In this document: positions 7,250-15,019 of the stretch, one piece after another
Numbering within the stretch: the stretch's first letter is position 1
Layout of the letters: each line of letters opens with the position of its first letter
Assembly: GCA_034190545.1 (NCBI GenBank)
Contig: JAXIOF010000037.1
Coordinates: 1 to 32,665 of the forward strand
DNA from: Candidatus Afararchaeum irisae
Lineage (GTDB): Archaea; Halobacteriota; Halobacteria; Halobacteriales; Afararchaeaceae
Reading direction: 5' to 3'
Length of the DNA stretch: 32,665 nt
Program-made: the position numbers and the translations under genes
The notes under the pieces: model-generated
The model's input: the letters and a program-made list of their open reading frames with translations, nothing else
The model's database searches: none
What the model was told of the DNA's origin: nothing

Positions 7250-8458
7250 TCACGTCGTGACACTCACGTCGTAGCCCTTCTTCTCAAGTGTCCTTACTAT
7301 CCTGTTGGCGTGTTGGGTGCTTCTCGTCTCTAGCTCGAACTCGACCTCCGCGGCGTTGAGTGCGACGTCCTTCGCCGTCCTGTCGTGGTGTATAGCGTAT
7401 ATGTTGGCGTTCATGTCGGAGATCAGGCTGGCTATGTCGACGAGTGCGCCCGGCTTGTCGTTCAGAACCGTTGTGAACTTGAGATACCGTCCCTCGTTGA
7501 CGAGACCTCTGTTTATGACCTGTGACAACGTGTTGCCGTCTATGTTTCCGCCGCTGAGGACACAGACGACCTTCTCGTCACCGATCTCGACCTTGTGGCT
7601 CAGAGCCGCCGCGACGGTAGCCGCGCCCGCACCCTCGACTACGGTCTTGTCACGCTCCAGAAGAAGAAGTATCGCGTTGGCTATCTCGTCGTCGGAGACC
7701 GTCACGACCTCGTCGACGTTCTCCTGTATCACCTCGAAGGTCGACTCCGCAATCGACCTCGTGGCTATCCCGTCGGCTATAGTCGAGACTCCCTCTCTCT
7801 CGTATATCTCTCCCTTTTCGAGGCTCTGTGGCACACTCGCCGCTCCCTCCGCCTGAACCCCTATCACGCGCGTGTCGGGGCTCCTCGCCTTTACTGCGGT
7901 CGAGATTCCCGAGATAAGCCCACCGCCTCCTATCGAGACTATCACCGTGTCGACATCGGGGAGGTCTTCGAGTATTTCGAGTCCTATAGTTCCCTGCCCC
8001 GCCTGTATATACGGGTCGTCGAAGGGATGGACGAATGTTCCGCCGTCGTTCCTCTGTATCTCCCTCGCCTTCTCGTACGCCTCGGAGTAGTCGACCCCCG
8101 AGAGGACGACAGTTGCTCCGTACTCACGTGTCGCCTGTACCTTCGAGATAGGGGCGTCCTCGGGCATCACTATGGTCGACTCTATACCCGCCTCTGTCGC
8201 GGCGAGTGCGACGCCCTGTGCGTGGTTCCCCGCACTCGCGGCTATGACACCCTTAGCGCGTTCCTCTTCGCTGAGGTTCTGTATCCTGTTGTACGCGCCG
8301 CGTATCTTGAACGCGCCCGTCCTCTGGCGGTTCTCGTACTTGAAGTACACTTCGGAGTCGGTGATGTCGCTGAAGGTCCGAGATGAGTTTAGAGGAGTGT
8401 GGCGCGCGACCCCTTCGAGCTCTTCGCGCGCGTCTTCTATGTCGTCTATGTCTATCAT
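7250..8458 (-). CDS. ilvA: Threonine ammonia-lyase with C-terminal ACT domain
   Basis: The protein has 402 residues. A fold type II PLP domain carries TGAFKIRGAYNR with the Schiff-base Lys at about 51, SAGNHAQG at 75-82 and the phosphate-binding loop GGGG at 177-180. From about 328 an ACT-like domain follows (VLNDKPGALVDIASLISD), as in short single-ACT threonine dehydratases. It converts threonine to 2-oxobutanoate and ammonia, the first step to isoleucine or a catabolic step. Regulation by amino-acid binding to the ACT domain is expected. ATG 8456-8458 follows a TATA box at 8481-8488. RidA directly downstream would remove the enamine product. Confidence 0.95.
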   Translation of the reverse strand: MIDIDDIEDAREELEGVARHTPLNSSRTFSDITDSEVYFKYENRQRTGAFKIRGAYNRIQNLSEEERAKGVIAASAGNHAQGVALAATEAGIESTIVMPEDAPISKVQATREYGATVVLSGVDYSEAYEKAREIQRNDGGTFVHPFDDPYIQAGQGTIGLEILEDLPDVDTVIVSIGGGGLISGISTAVKARSPDTRVIGVQAEGAASVPQSLEKGEIYEREGVSTIADGIATRSIAESTFEVIQENVDEVVTVSDDEIANAILLLLERDKTVVEGAGAATVAAALSHKVEIGDEKVVCVLSGGNIDGNTLSQVINRGLVNEGRYLKFTTVLNDKPGALVDIASLISDMNANIYAIHHDRTAKDVALNAAEVEFELETRSTQHANRIVRTLEKKGYDVSVTT

Positions 8459-8480
8459 ACTTACTTGAGGCTCTGTAAGG

Positions 8481-8488
8481 CTTTTATT
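8481..8488 (-). promoter_or_regulatory. TATA box of ilvA-ridA
   Basis: The minus-strand sequence AATAAAAG lies 23-30 bases upstream of the ilvA ATG, the usual archaeal spacing for a leaderless or nearly leaderless transcript. Confidence 0.6.
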
Positions 8489-8542
8489 GGTGACGGTTGG
8501 GCTTCCGATACAGTAAAGTCGTCGTTTCGTGTTTCTTTAAAC

Positions 8543-9445
8543 ATGACAGTAGACTCTGTCTCCGGATGTGACGGTATCTATATAGTCGACTTCAAGATGC
8601 TCGGACACGACGACCACGGCGCAGTCTATATCGTCGACGACGAAGAGACTGCTATAGTCGACACCGGAATGTCGCCCGGGGTCGACCATATCTACGACGC
8701 ACTCGACGAAGTCGGAATCGAGAGGAACGACGTAGACTACATCATACCGACACACGTCCATCTCGACCACGGCGGTGGCACGGGATTCCTCGCCGACGAG
8801 TGTGAGAACGCCGAGGTCGTCGCCCACGAGAACGCAGTACCCTACCTCTCCGACCCCGACAAGATAGAAAAGCTCGTCACGAGTGTCAAACGCGCCGTCG
8901 GGGATATGGCTGACGGCTACGGTACAGCGAAGCCAGTCGACAGGGACAGGATAAGATCCGTCGAAGACGGTGACGTGGTCGATCTCGGCGGACGCCAACT
9001 CGAAGTCCTGTATGCTCCGGGACACGCCCCACACCAGATCTGTCTCTTCGACACCCACGACGAAGCGATATTTACCGCCGACGAGGCGGGGATGAACATA
9101 GCCGGCGAGCTTAAGCCCACGACTCCGCCACCTAACTTCGACCTCGAAAAGAACTTGGAAAGCCTTGAGAGGTTCAAGGATCTAGATCCCGAGGTTCTCC
9201 TCTACGGACATTACGGCGCGAGACACGACGCAGTCGAGTCTTTAGAAGAGTACTCCGAGATTCTGAGAGACTGGGTCGACGAGGTCGAGGAAGTACGCGA
9301 GAACTACGAGACCGACGACGAGGTCGTCGACCATTTCGTCGAGTCCGACCATCTCTACTACGACGTCTGGGACGACGAGTCGGCGTCTGAGACGATAAGG
9401 ATGGACGTCGAGGGGGTTCTTCTCTACCTAGACAGGCAGGACTGA
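8543..9445 (+). CDS. Metallo-beta-lactamase-fold hydrolase
   Basis: The protein has 300 residues. The metal site motif THVHLDHGGG gives His71, His73, Asp75 and His76. Further ligands are likely in APGHAPHQ and FTADEAG, with a late GHYGARHD. An N-terminal strand pattern (AIVDTG) is typical of the fold. The C-terminal 80 residues are acidic and helical, as in glyoxalase-II-like archaeal members. It should hydrolyse a thioester, phosphoester or similar bond with two metal ions; the substrate is unknown. The start is ATG 8543, since the residues before it run through the ilvA promoter region. It is divergent from ilvA, with 84 bases between the two starts. Confidence 0.9.
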   Translation: MTVDSVSGCDGIYIVDFKMLGHDDHGAVYIVDDEETAIVDTGMSPGVDHIYDALDEVGIERNDVDYIIPTHVHLDHGGGTGFLADECENAEVVAHENAVPYLSDPDKIEKLVTSVKRAVGDMADGYGTAKPVDRDRIRSVEDGDVVDLGGRQLEVLYAPGHAPHQICLFDTHDEAIFTADEAGMNIAGELKPTTPPPNFDLEKNLESLERFKDLDPEVLLYGHYGARHDAVESLEEYSEILRDWVDEVEEVRENYETDDEVVDHFVESDHLYYDVWDDESASETIRMDVEGVLLYLDRQD

Positions 9446-9466
9446 ACGACGACAGGGACGGCAGCC

Positions 9467-10456
9467 TCAGATTCTCTGCTGTAGCTCGGGGTCTACGTTC
9501 CCGTTTCCGAAGTCGTACTCGTCGTCTGTCTCCGACTCCTCCTTCGCTCTCTCGACGTACGGCTCGAATACCTTCTTGAAGCTGACTTCGAGGAACATTC
9601 TCTCGTCGGTGGGTCGCAGGACGTTGCCCGTCTCAGTCTCCTTGTGGACGACGTACTTGTGTACGTTGACCCTACCGGCGTGGCGGAGATCGTCCTTCTC
9701 GGAGGTGATCTCGAAGAGCATCCTCCCGTCTCCGTTGTACTTCATCTTGACGTCGACGTGTCCCGTGTAGATACGGATGGGCGTCGGAGGACGGTAACGT
9801 GAGAAGTACATCTCGTCACCGCGTTTTGTTCCGACCTCGCGGAAGCCGAGACCAGCGAGTGCCGAGTTACACAGTCTCTCGAAGTAGTCGGCTTCGGGGT
9901 TACCCGCACCCGCGGCGGAGGTCGGCGTCTCCGGGGCTGAGTCGGAAGCTGAGTCGGTGACTGAGACCGTCTCGGCATCTCCGGAGTCTGTCTCCATGTC
10001 CATATCCGGACTTGGTTCTGTCTGTGCTCCGCCCGACTCCTCCGTCTCAGAGCCGAAGCTGAAGTCGGGGTCATCTTCCTGACCCGTGTCGTCGTACTCC
10101 TGCTTTATCTCATCAAAGCTCTTGCCGGGCTGTGTAGCCTCCTCTATATCCTCATCCGGCTTAGAGACCGAGGAGTTGGAAGAGGTAGCCTCGCTCTCCA
10201 TATCCGGCTCCGTGTCGTCTGACTCGTCGAACCCGAGGCTGTCCTCCGACTCCTCCAGACCCATTTCGTCCGACTCGTTGAATCCGAAGCCGTCGGAGTC
10301 CGAACCGTCTAAACCCATCCCGTCGCCGGTCTCTCCTGTGGCTTCGTCAGCTTCCGCGGCTTCGGCTTCGTCGGAGTCCTCCGACTCCCAGTCGTCCTCC
10401 CACTCACCCCCGTTCTCCTCGTACTCCTCTTTTAGCTCCTTGAAGCTCTTGTCCAT
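9467..10456 (-). CDS. Acidic protein of unknown function with a duplicated short motif and a C-terminal folded domain
   Basis: The protein has 329 residues. Residues 1-190 are extremely acidic and probably disordered. They contain two copies of K-S-F-x-E-(L/I)-K-x-E-Y-(E/D)-(E/D)-x-G, at about 3-16 and 112-125, and between them a degenerate repeat of G-(L/F)-(D/E/N)-E-S-(D/E). Residues 190-310 look folded, with alternating strands around MYFSRYRPPTPIRIYTG, VDVKMKYN, RMLFEITSEKDD and FLEVSFKKVFEPYVERA. There is no signal peptide and no membrane segment. I do not recognise the family. The arrangement suggests a tethered domain whose linear motifs bind a partner. The ATG at 10454-10456 has an AT-rich box 28-37 bases upstream. 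Confidence 0.8.
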   Translation of the reverse strand: MDKSFKELKEEYEENGGEWEDDWESEDSDEAEAAEADEATGETGDGMGLDGSDSDGFGFNESDEMGLEESEDSLGFDESDDTEPDMESEATSSNSSVSKPDEDIEEATQPGKSFDEIKQEYDDTGQEDDPDFSFGSETEESGGAQTEPSPDMDMETDSGDAETVSVTDSASDSAPETPTSAAGAGNPEADYFERLCNSALAGLGFREVGTKRGDEMYFSRYRPPTPIRIYTGHVDVKMKYNGDGRMLFEITSEKDDLRHAGRVNVHKYVVHKETETGNVLRPTDERMFLEVSFKKVFEPYVERAKEESETDDEYDFGNGNVDPELQQRI

Positions 10457-10483
10457 CTTGTCTCGGTCTCTCTACGGCTCTTC

Positions 10484-10493
10484 CTAAATTAAC
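10484..10493 (-). promoter_or_regulatory. TATA-like box of the acidic motif-repeat gene
   Basis: The minus-strand sequence GTTAATTTAG lies 28-37 bases upstream of the ATG at 10456. Confidence 0.45.
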
Positions 10494-10506
10494 TTTTGGG
10501 GCTACG

Positions 10507-11277
10507 TCATCCTGTGGCGTTGTAGACGACGTTGACGTTCGCGGTTACAGTCACGGGACCCGACTCTAACGTAGTGCTCGCACCTCCTGCGTCGCCGCCT
10601 GCCTGTAACATCATGCTTTCCCTAGGGACGAACCTCGACTCCGAGGTTCTCACTGAATGTACGCCTGTGACTGTAATACCGCCCGCGTCTGCTAACGTCT
10701 CAGCCTGTGACTGCGCGTTCTCCATTGCTTCTGTCAGAGCCTCGTTCCTCACAGTTCTCCTCGTCGAGTCCGACAGCGTGTACCTCGCGCCGTCGATGTT
10801 GGTCGCGCCGTTGTCGATGGCTGTGTCTATGACTTTTCCGACTCTACTCAGGTTAGTGAGCTCTATCTCGAACCCGTGTCTCGCGTAGTACTCCGTCTCG
10901 GGCTCGTCAGTCTTCTTCCGAGGTTGGACTACGCGCGGTGTTCTCTCGTCTATCCTGTAGTCAGTCGTACGTATCTGGTCGTCGTCTATACCAATCTGTC
11001 TCAGAGCCTGCCTCATATTCGTGACGTTCTCGGCGAGTCTGTCGCGTGCAGTCTGTGAGTCGTCCGCCCTGGCGACAGATGAGACTCTAACTACCGCCTT
11101 GTCGGGCTGTGCCTCGACCTCACCCGTTGCCGAGACTGAGACTGTCTTTCCCGAACTGGGCTGTGTCTGTGCGCTCGCAGTCGTCGAACTCTGACTCACC
11201 ATGAGTGCTCCCGAGACGAGGAGAGCACTCACCAACACAACACCCGCTAAGTACCTGTAGCTTCGTGACTGTGACAT
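10507..11277 (-). CDS. SIMPL (DUF541) domain protein, exported or membrane-anchored
   Basis: The protein has 256 residues. An N-terminal hydrophobic segment (about 9-30, YLAGVVLVSALLVSGALMV) after two Arg residues is a signal peptide or anchor. The rest matches the SIMPL family: VSVSATGEVEAQPDKAVV at the start of the domain, a central region with paired helices (ETEYYARHGFEIELTNLSRVGKVIDTA is the typical middle part), and ALTEAMENAQSQAETLADAGG near the end. SIMPL proteins are periplasmic or surface proteins in bacteria and common in haloarchaea; the biochemical role is unclear. ATG 11275-11277 has a good TATA box upstream. Confidence 0.9.
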   Translation of the reverse strand: MSQSRSYRYLAGVVLVSALLVSGALMVSQSSTTASAQTQPSSGKTVSVSATGEVEAQPDKAVVRVSSVARADDSQTARDRLAENVTNMRQALRQIGIDDDQIRTTDYRIDERTPRVVQPRKKTDEPETEYYARHGFEIELTNLSRVGKVIDTAIDNGATNIDGARYTLSDSTRRTVRNEALTEAMENAQSQAETLADAGGITVTGVHSVRTSESRFVPRESMMLQAGGDAGGASTTLESGPVTVTANVNVVYNATG

Positions 11278-11300
11278 ACAGATCTACATCACGCCATGAA

Positions 11301-11308
11301 CCTATATA
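11301..11308 (-). promoter_or_regulatory. TATA box of the SIMPL gene
   Basis: The minus-strand sequence TATATAGG is centred about 27 bases before the ATG at 11277. Confidence 0.65.
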
Positions 11309-11351
11309 CCTGACCTAGGCTAAAACAGACATTTGACTCTTCTACTCCACT

Positions 11352-12806
11352 CTACTCGGCTTCGGCGATACTGTCGAGTCTCTCCCTGAGCATCTGGTTG
11401 ACTGTACCGGGGTCGGCACTCCCACCCGTCTTCTGCATCACCTGTCCGACGAGGAAGTTGAGGGCGTCTTCCTCGCCGCTGAGGTAGTCGTCGACTGCGT
11501 CGGGGTTGTCGTCTATCGCCTCCTCGACCGCCTCGACAGTGACGTCCTCGCCCGCCTTCTTCATATCCCTCTCCTCGACTATCTCGACGGGAGCGCGTCC
11601 CTCGTCGAGTGCGTCACGCAGAGCCTCGACGGCGTTCCTGTCCGTAATTTCGTCCTCGTCGATCATCTTGACGAGATTCACAAACTCTGAGACGTCGACC
11701 TCGTCTACTGTCATGTCCCTGTAGTTAAGCTCACCCAGGAGTTCGTCGGCGACCCAGGTCGAGGCGACGCCGTAGCTGACCTCCTCGTCCTTGGCGACAG
11801 TCTCGTAGAAGTCGGCGACCGCCTTCTTCGACGTGAGCTTCTCGGCGACCTCGTCGGAGACGCCGTACTCGTCTATGAATCTCTCACGGCGGGCGTCGGG
11901 AAGCTCAGGTATGCCGATCTCGCCCTTGAACTTCTCGACGCGCACGACTGGAATGTCAGCCTCCTCGAAGTAACGGTAGTCGTGTTCCTCCGCCTTCTCC
12001 CTCAGAGTAACTGTGATTCCTCTGTCGTCGTCGTAATGGCGCGTCTCCTGTCTGATCTCGGCACCCCTCTTTATCTGGTTCTTCTGACGCGTGATCTCGT
12101 ATGCGAGAGCCTTCTCGACCCCTTTCGTCGATCCTATGTTCTTTATCTCTGTCCTGTTCCCGCCCTCGCCGTCGACCTCTATCGAGACGTTGGCGTCGAC
12201 CCTTATCGTACCTCCCTCTTCGGTGTCGAAGACATCGAGGTACTCCAGTATCTCACGTAGCTTGTCTACGAAGCCTCTCGCCTCCTCGGGGGTTTCGAGG
12301 TCGGGCTCAGTGACTATCTCCATCAGGGGAGTACCCGACCTGTTGTAGTCGACGAGTGTGTGGCTCGCTGTCTCTATCGAGCCTCCCTTGTGGACGAGAG
12401 AGCCGGGGTCTTCCTCCATATGGGCGCGGCGTATACGTACCTCTTTCTCGTCGTCTCCGACCCTCAGACCGACGGAGCCGTCCTGGTTTATCGGAGCGTC
12501 GTACTGTGTGATCTGGAAGTTCTTCGGGAGGTCGGGGTAGAAGTAGTTCTTCCTGTGGAAACGCGTCTCGTCGGCTATCTCGCAGTCGAGTGCCTTTCCG
12601 ACCATGACGGCGTACTCGACAGCCTTCTGGTTGACGACGGGAAGTGATCCGGGGAGTCCGAGACAGACGGGACACGTATGTGTGTTCGGCTCGGCGTTCT
12701 CGTAGTCGGTCGAACAGCCGCAGAACATCTTCGTCTGGGTGTCGAGCTGAACGTGAATTTCGAGTCCTATCGTGACGTCGAGACTCTCCCCGGGTTTAGC
12801 GCTCAT
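11352..12806 (-). CDS. gatB: Aspartyl/glutamyl-tRNA amidotransferase subunit B
   Basis: The protein has 484 residues, normal for GatB. The opening VTIGLEIHVQLDTQTKMFC and the paired cysteines at 29, 31, 45 and 48 (FCGCS, CPVCLGLPG) are the GatB signature and zinc site. KNYFYPDLPKNFQITQYDAP and DYNRSGTPLMEIVTEPD are also diagnostic. The C-terminal helical and YqeY-like part ends with NFLVGQVMQKTGGSADPG. It transfers ammonia to Asp-tRNA(Asn) or Glu-tRNA(Gln) within GatCAB. GatA and GatC are not in the window. It has its own TATA box at 12829-12837. Confidence 0.98.
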   Translation of the reverse strand: MSAKPGESLDVTIGLEIHVQLDTQTKMFCGCSTDYENAEPNTHTCPVCLGLPGSLPVVNQKAVEYAVMVGKALDCEIADETRFHRKNYFYPDLPKNFQITQYDAPINQDGSVGLRVGDDEKEVRIRRAHMEEDPGSLVHKGGSIETASHTLVDYNRSGTPLMEIVTEPDLETPEEARGFVDKLREILEYLDVFDTEEGGTIRVDANVSIEVDGEGGNRTEIKNIGSTKGVEKALAYEITRQKNQIKRGAEIRQETRHYDDDRGITVTLREKAEEHDYRYFEEADIPVVRVEKFKGEIGIPELPDARRERFIDEYGVSDEVAEKLTSKKAVADFYETVAKDEEVSYGVASTWVADELLGELNYRDMTVDEVDVSEFVNLVKMIDEDEITDRNAVEALRDALDEGRAPVEIVEERDMKKAGEDVTVEAVEEAIDDNPDAVDDYLSGEEDALNFLVGQVMQKTGGSADPGTVNQMLRERLDSIAEAE

Positions 12807-12828
12807 CGGGTCAAGATTGACCAGATAC

Positions 12829-12837
12829 GTATAAAAG
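12829..12837 (-). promoter_or_regulatory. TATA box of gatB
   Basis: The minus-strand sequence CTTTTATAC lies 23-31 bases before the ATG at 12806, preceded by ACAGT. Confidence 0.65.
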
Positions 12838-12880
12838 ACTGTTGCTACTCCTACTCTCGTCGAGCGACGTGCTTCTAATC

Positions 12881-14482
12881 CTAATCCTCATCCTCGCCAG
12901 TGCCCACCCTCGTGACCGTGCCCACACCCTTGCTCTTGCCCTCACGGAAGACGAACTTCTGCCCTTCTTTCACCATGTAGGGTCGGAACTTGAACCTCAG
13001 CTTAGCCTTTCCTTCTTGACCAGGGAGGAGATGTCCGCCCTCGGGCTCGAAGACGGCGGCTTCGGAGACTGTTTCGAGATGTACGACGGGCTCGTACCCC
13101 TCCCTTATACGTGTGGGATGGTTGAGTACCATGACCTCCGCCTCGAACTCACGTACGCTCTCGGCGTCGGGGTCGGATGTCAGAGCCATTCCGCGGCTTA
13201 TCTCGACCTCGTCGACCTTCTTGCCCTTGAGAGCCACGCCGACTATGTTTCCGGGCTTCGCCTTCTCAACTCGGTGGTAATGCATCTCTATGCTCCTGAC
13301 CTCAGCGCGCCGGAAGTCGCCGTCGGATGTGGGTCCGAGATATACTTCATCGCCGACCTCGACCTCGCCCTGCTTGACAGTACCGCTCGCCACGGTTCCG
13401 ACCCCTGTGACCTCGTAAGTTCTGTCTATGTACATCTCGAACTCCTCGTCGCTCTCGATCTCGCCGTGTGTCTTCGGAAGCTCCCTGAATATCTCATCGA
13501 GAGTGTCGAGACCCTCCATCGTCACCGCACTCGTCCTCAGTATCGGGACTATGACACCGCGTGGCAGACGGTCTACGGCGGTCTCAACGCCCCTGTCCTC
13601 GACGCTGTGGGGGATCTTTCCGACGTTCTTGAGGAGTTCGGCGACCTCCTCCTCAACCTCTTCGAGCCTCTCGTCTGAGACGAGGTCTGACTTCGTGACT
13701 GCGACTATTGTCGGAAGGTCGGCGGCGAGAAGAATCCCGAGGTGCTCACGTGTTATATGTGTGGGACCGTCGTCTGCGGCGACTGTGACGAGTCCGTAGT
13801 CGAGCTTCTGACCCATTATGCCTCTTATAGTCGTCTTGAGCCACGGCTCGTGTCCGACTGTGTCGACGAAGCTCACGAGCTTCTCGGAGTTCTCGACGAC
13901 GCTAGACCTCTCGCGTTTCGAGAGCGGGTTGTTCATCCTCACAGGCTCCTCTGACCCCGACTCGAAGCCGTAGACTCCGTAGCTCAGATCCGCCGAGAGA
14001 CCCCTGTCCATCTCGTGAGGCTGGACGTCGAGGTAGACACGTGTGCTCCCGTCTCCGTCGTCGGGTGTTCCCGTCACTAAGCTCCCGACGAGTGTCGACT
14101 TGCCGTGGTCTACGTGTCCCGCGGTTCCGACGACCAAGTGGTCTTTGTCCTCGTATGCGTTCGTGATACTAACGACGGCGACCTCCCCGGTTCCTACGTC
14201 GTGAGTCTCGACTTCACGTAGGGCTGCGTCCGCCTCTCCGGCTATCACAGACAGAACACTTATGCTCTCGTCGAGCTCTTCGTCGCTGATTCCTTCGAGA
14301 CCTCCGTCGTCGGTAACACCCACGACGTAAGTAGCCGATCCTCCCCCCGTGAGGATACGGTGTTTCATCTGTGCAGCAAGAGATTCGAGACGCCCGGATT
14401 CGAGGTGAGTCTGTCTTTCGAGCCTTTCCTTGAACTCTATGTTCTCACGCTCGCCGTCCTCGACGAGCCGGGCTAACTCCAT
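12881..14482 (-). CDS. GTPBP1-like translational GTPase
   Basis: The protein has 533 residues. An N-terminal domain (1-115) contains ATYVVGVTDDGGLEGISDEE, like the start of eukaryotic GTPBP1/2. The G domain follows: G1 GHVDHGKST at 122-130, G3 DTVGH at 207-211 and G4 TKSD at 263-266. Domains II and III of the EF-Tu type follow, with VTGVGTVASGTV and a C-terminal beta-barrel segment LRFKFRPYMVKEGQKFVFREG. Eukaryotic GTPBP1 and GTPBP2 act on stalled ribosomes and mRNA quality control; a similar role here is inference. A TATA element at 14506-14520 overlaps the end of the pilin gene. The gene lies head to tail with gatB, with 74 bases between them. Confidence 0.93.
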   Translation of the reverse strand: MELARLVEDGERENIEFKERLERQTHLESGRLESLAAQMKHRILTGGGSATYVVGVTDDGGLEGISDEELDESISVLSVIAGEADAALREVETHDVGTGEVAVVSITNAYEDKDHLVVGTAGHVDHGKSTLVGSLVTGTPDDGDGSTRVYLDVQPHEMDRGLSADLSYGVYGFESGSEEPVRMNNPLSKRERSSVVENSEKLVSFVDTVGHEPWLKTTIRGIMGQKLDYGLVTVAADDGPTHITREHLGILLAADLPTIVAVTKSDLVSDERLEEVEEEVAELLKNVGKIPHSVEDRGVETAVDRLPRGVIVPILRTSAVTMEGLDTLDEIFRELPKTHGEIESDEEFEMYIDRTYEVTGVGTVASGTVKQGEVEVGDEVYLGPTSDGDFRRAEVRSIEMHYHRVEKAKPGNIVGVALKGKKVDEVEISRGMALTSDPDAESVREFEAEVMVLNHPTRIREGYEPVVHLETVSEAAVFEPEGGHLLPGQEGKAKLRFKFRPYMVKEGQKFVFREGKSKGVGTVTRVGTGEDED

Positions 14483-14505
14483 ACACTACGTTTGTGTGGT
14501 GGTAA

Positions 14506-14520
14506 CAAAAGTCTTCCCCC
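14506..14520 (-). promoter_or_regulatory. TATA/BRE promoter of the GTPBP1-like gene
   Basis: The minus-strand sequence GGGGGAAGACTTTTG lies 24-38 bases upstream of the ATG at 14482. It shares the GGAAGACTT core with three other promoters in the window. Confidence 0.6.
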
Positions 14521-14918
14521 TAGCCGACCTCGTAACTCCTTATCGTGCTGTTCGACCCGTCGTACTCGCCGACTACTGTGACTGTGGTTCTCGAGTCTGG
14601 CTTTAGGTTTATCGTATCGCCGATGTCGCTACTCCCGACCGGAGCCCACGTACTGTCTATCTTCGACGTGCCACTTTTAGTGTATCTCACGTATATGCTG
14701 TCTGCCCTCGGTGCCGTGATAAGTCTGATATTGACGCTGCCTCCCCTCTCTTCTATAGAGACTCCCGCTTGGGCGTTCTGGTTGATCTCCTCGCCACCTA
14801 CTTGTATAAACGTGACACCTACAGCAGCGGCTATTATTACTGTTATCGCAACCATGAGCACCACGCCTATGACGGGTGAGACACCTCTGTCTTGCTTCAG
14901 TCTGCGCCTCCGTATCAT
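14520..14918 (-). CDS. Type IV pilin (PilA-like, Pilin_N domain)
   Basis: The protein has 132 residues. A class III signal peptide (RRRRLKQDRG) is followed by the conserved VSPVIGVVLMVAITVIIAA. Cleavage by the prepilin peptidase PibD is expected after Gly12. The hydrophobic helix (13-40) forms the pilus core. The exposed C-terminal domain is a small beta-rich fold with several Asn-x-Ser/Thr sites that could be glycosylated. Adhesion or biofilm pili are the known role of such haloarchaeal PilA proteins. No assembly ATPase or membrane platform gene is nearby, so this is a solitary pilin. ATG 14916-14918 has a TATA box 25-34 bases upstream. Confidence 0.93.
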   Translation of the reverse strand: MIRRRRLKQDRGVSPVIGVVLMVAITVIIAAAVGVTFIQVGGEEINQNAQAGVSIEERGGSVNIRLITAPRADSIYVRYTKSGTSKIDSTWAPVGSSDIGDTINLKPDSRTTVTVVGEYDGSNSTIRSYEVG

Positions 14919-14942
14919 TCCCCAAACTTACACAGTAATTAT

Positions 14943-14952
14943 GCATAAATCT
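14943..14952 (-). promoter_or_regulatory. TATA box of the pilin gene
   Basis: The minus-strand sequence AGATTTATGC lies 25-34 bases before the pilin ATG and is preceded by AC. Its first nine bases equal the rpl39e box at 21393-21402. Confidence 0.6.
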
Positions 14953-14983
14953 GTCTCACCCACAGACGCACCGAGACACTTCG

Positions 14984-14995
14984 GCATATTTATGG
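14984..14995 (+). promoter_or_regulatory. TATA box of sucCD
   Basis: GCATATTTATGG lies 25-36 bases before the sucC ATG at 15020, in the 101-base divergent region shared with the pilin gene. Confidence 0.65.
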
Positions 14996-15019
14996 GTTCA
15001 GCCCCTCCTCTCAGAACTA

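Noticed and set aside
7595-8386. A 263-codon open frame on the plus strand
   Set aside because: It is antisense to ilvA, whose catalytic motifs are complete. It is not acidic like the other proteins and results from third-position codon bias.
12842-13678. A 278-codon open frame on the plus strand
   Set aside because: It lies antisense to the C-terminal half of the GTPBP1-like gene, which has all its domains. It shows no recognisable motif.
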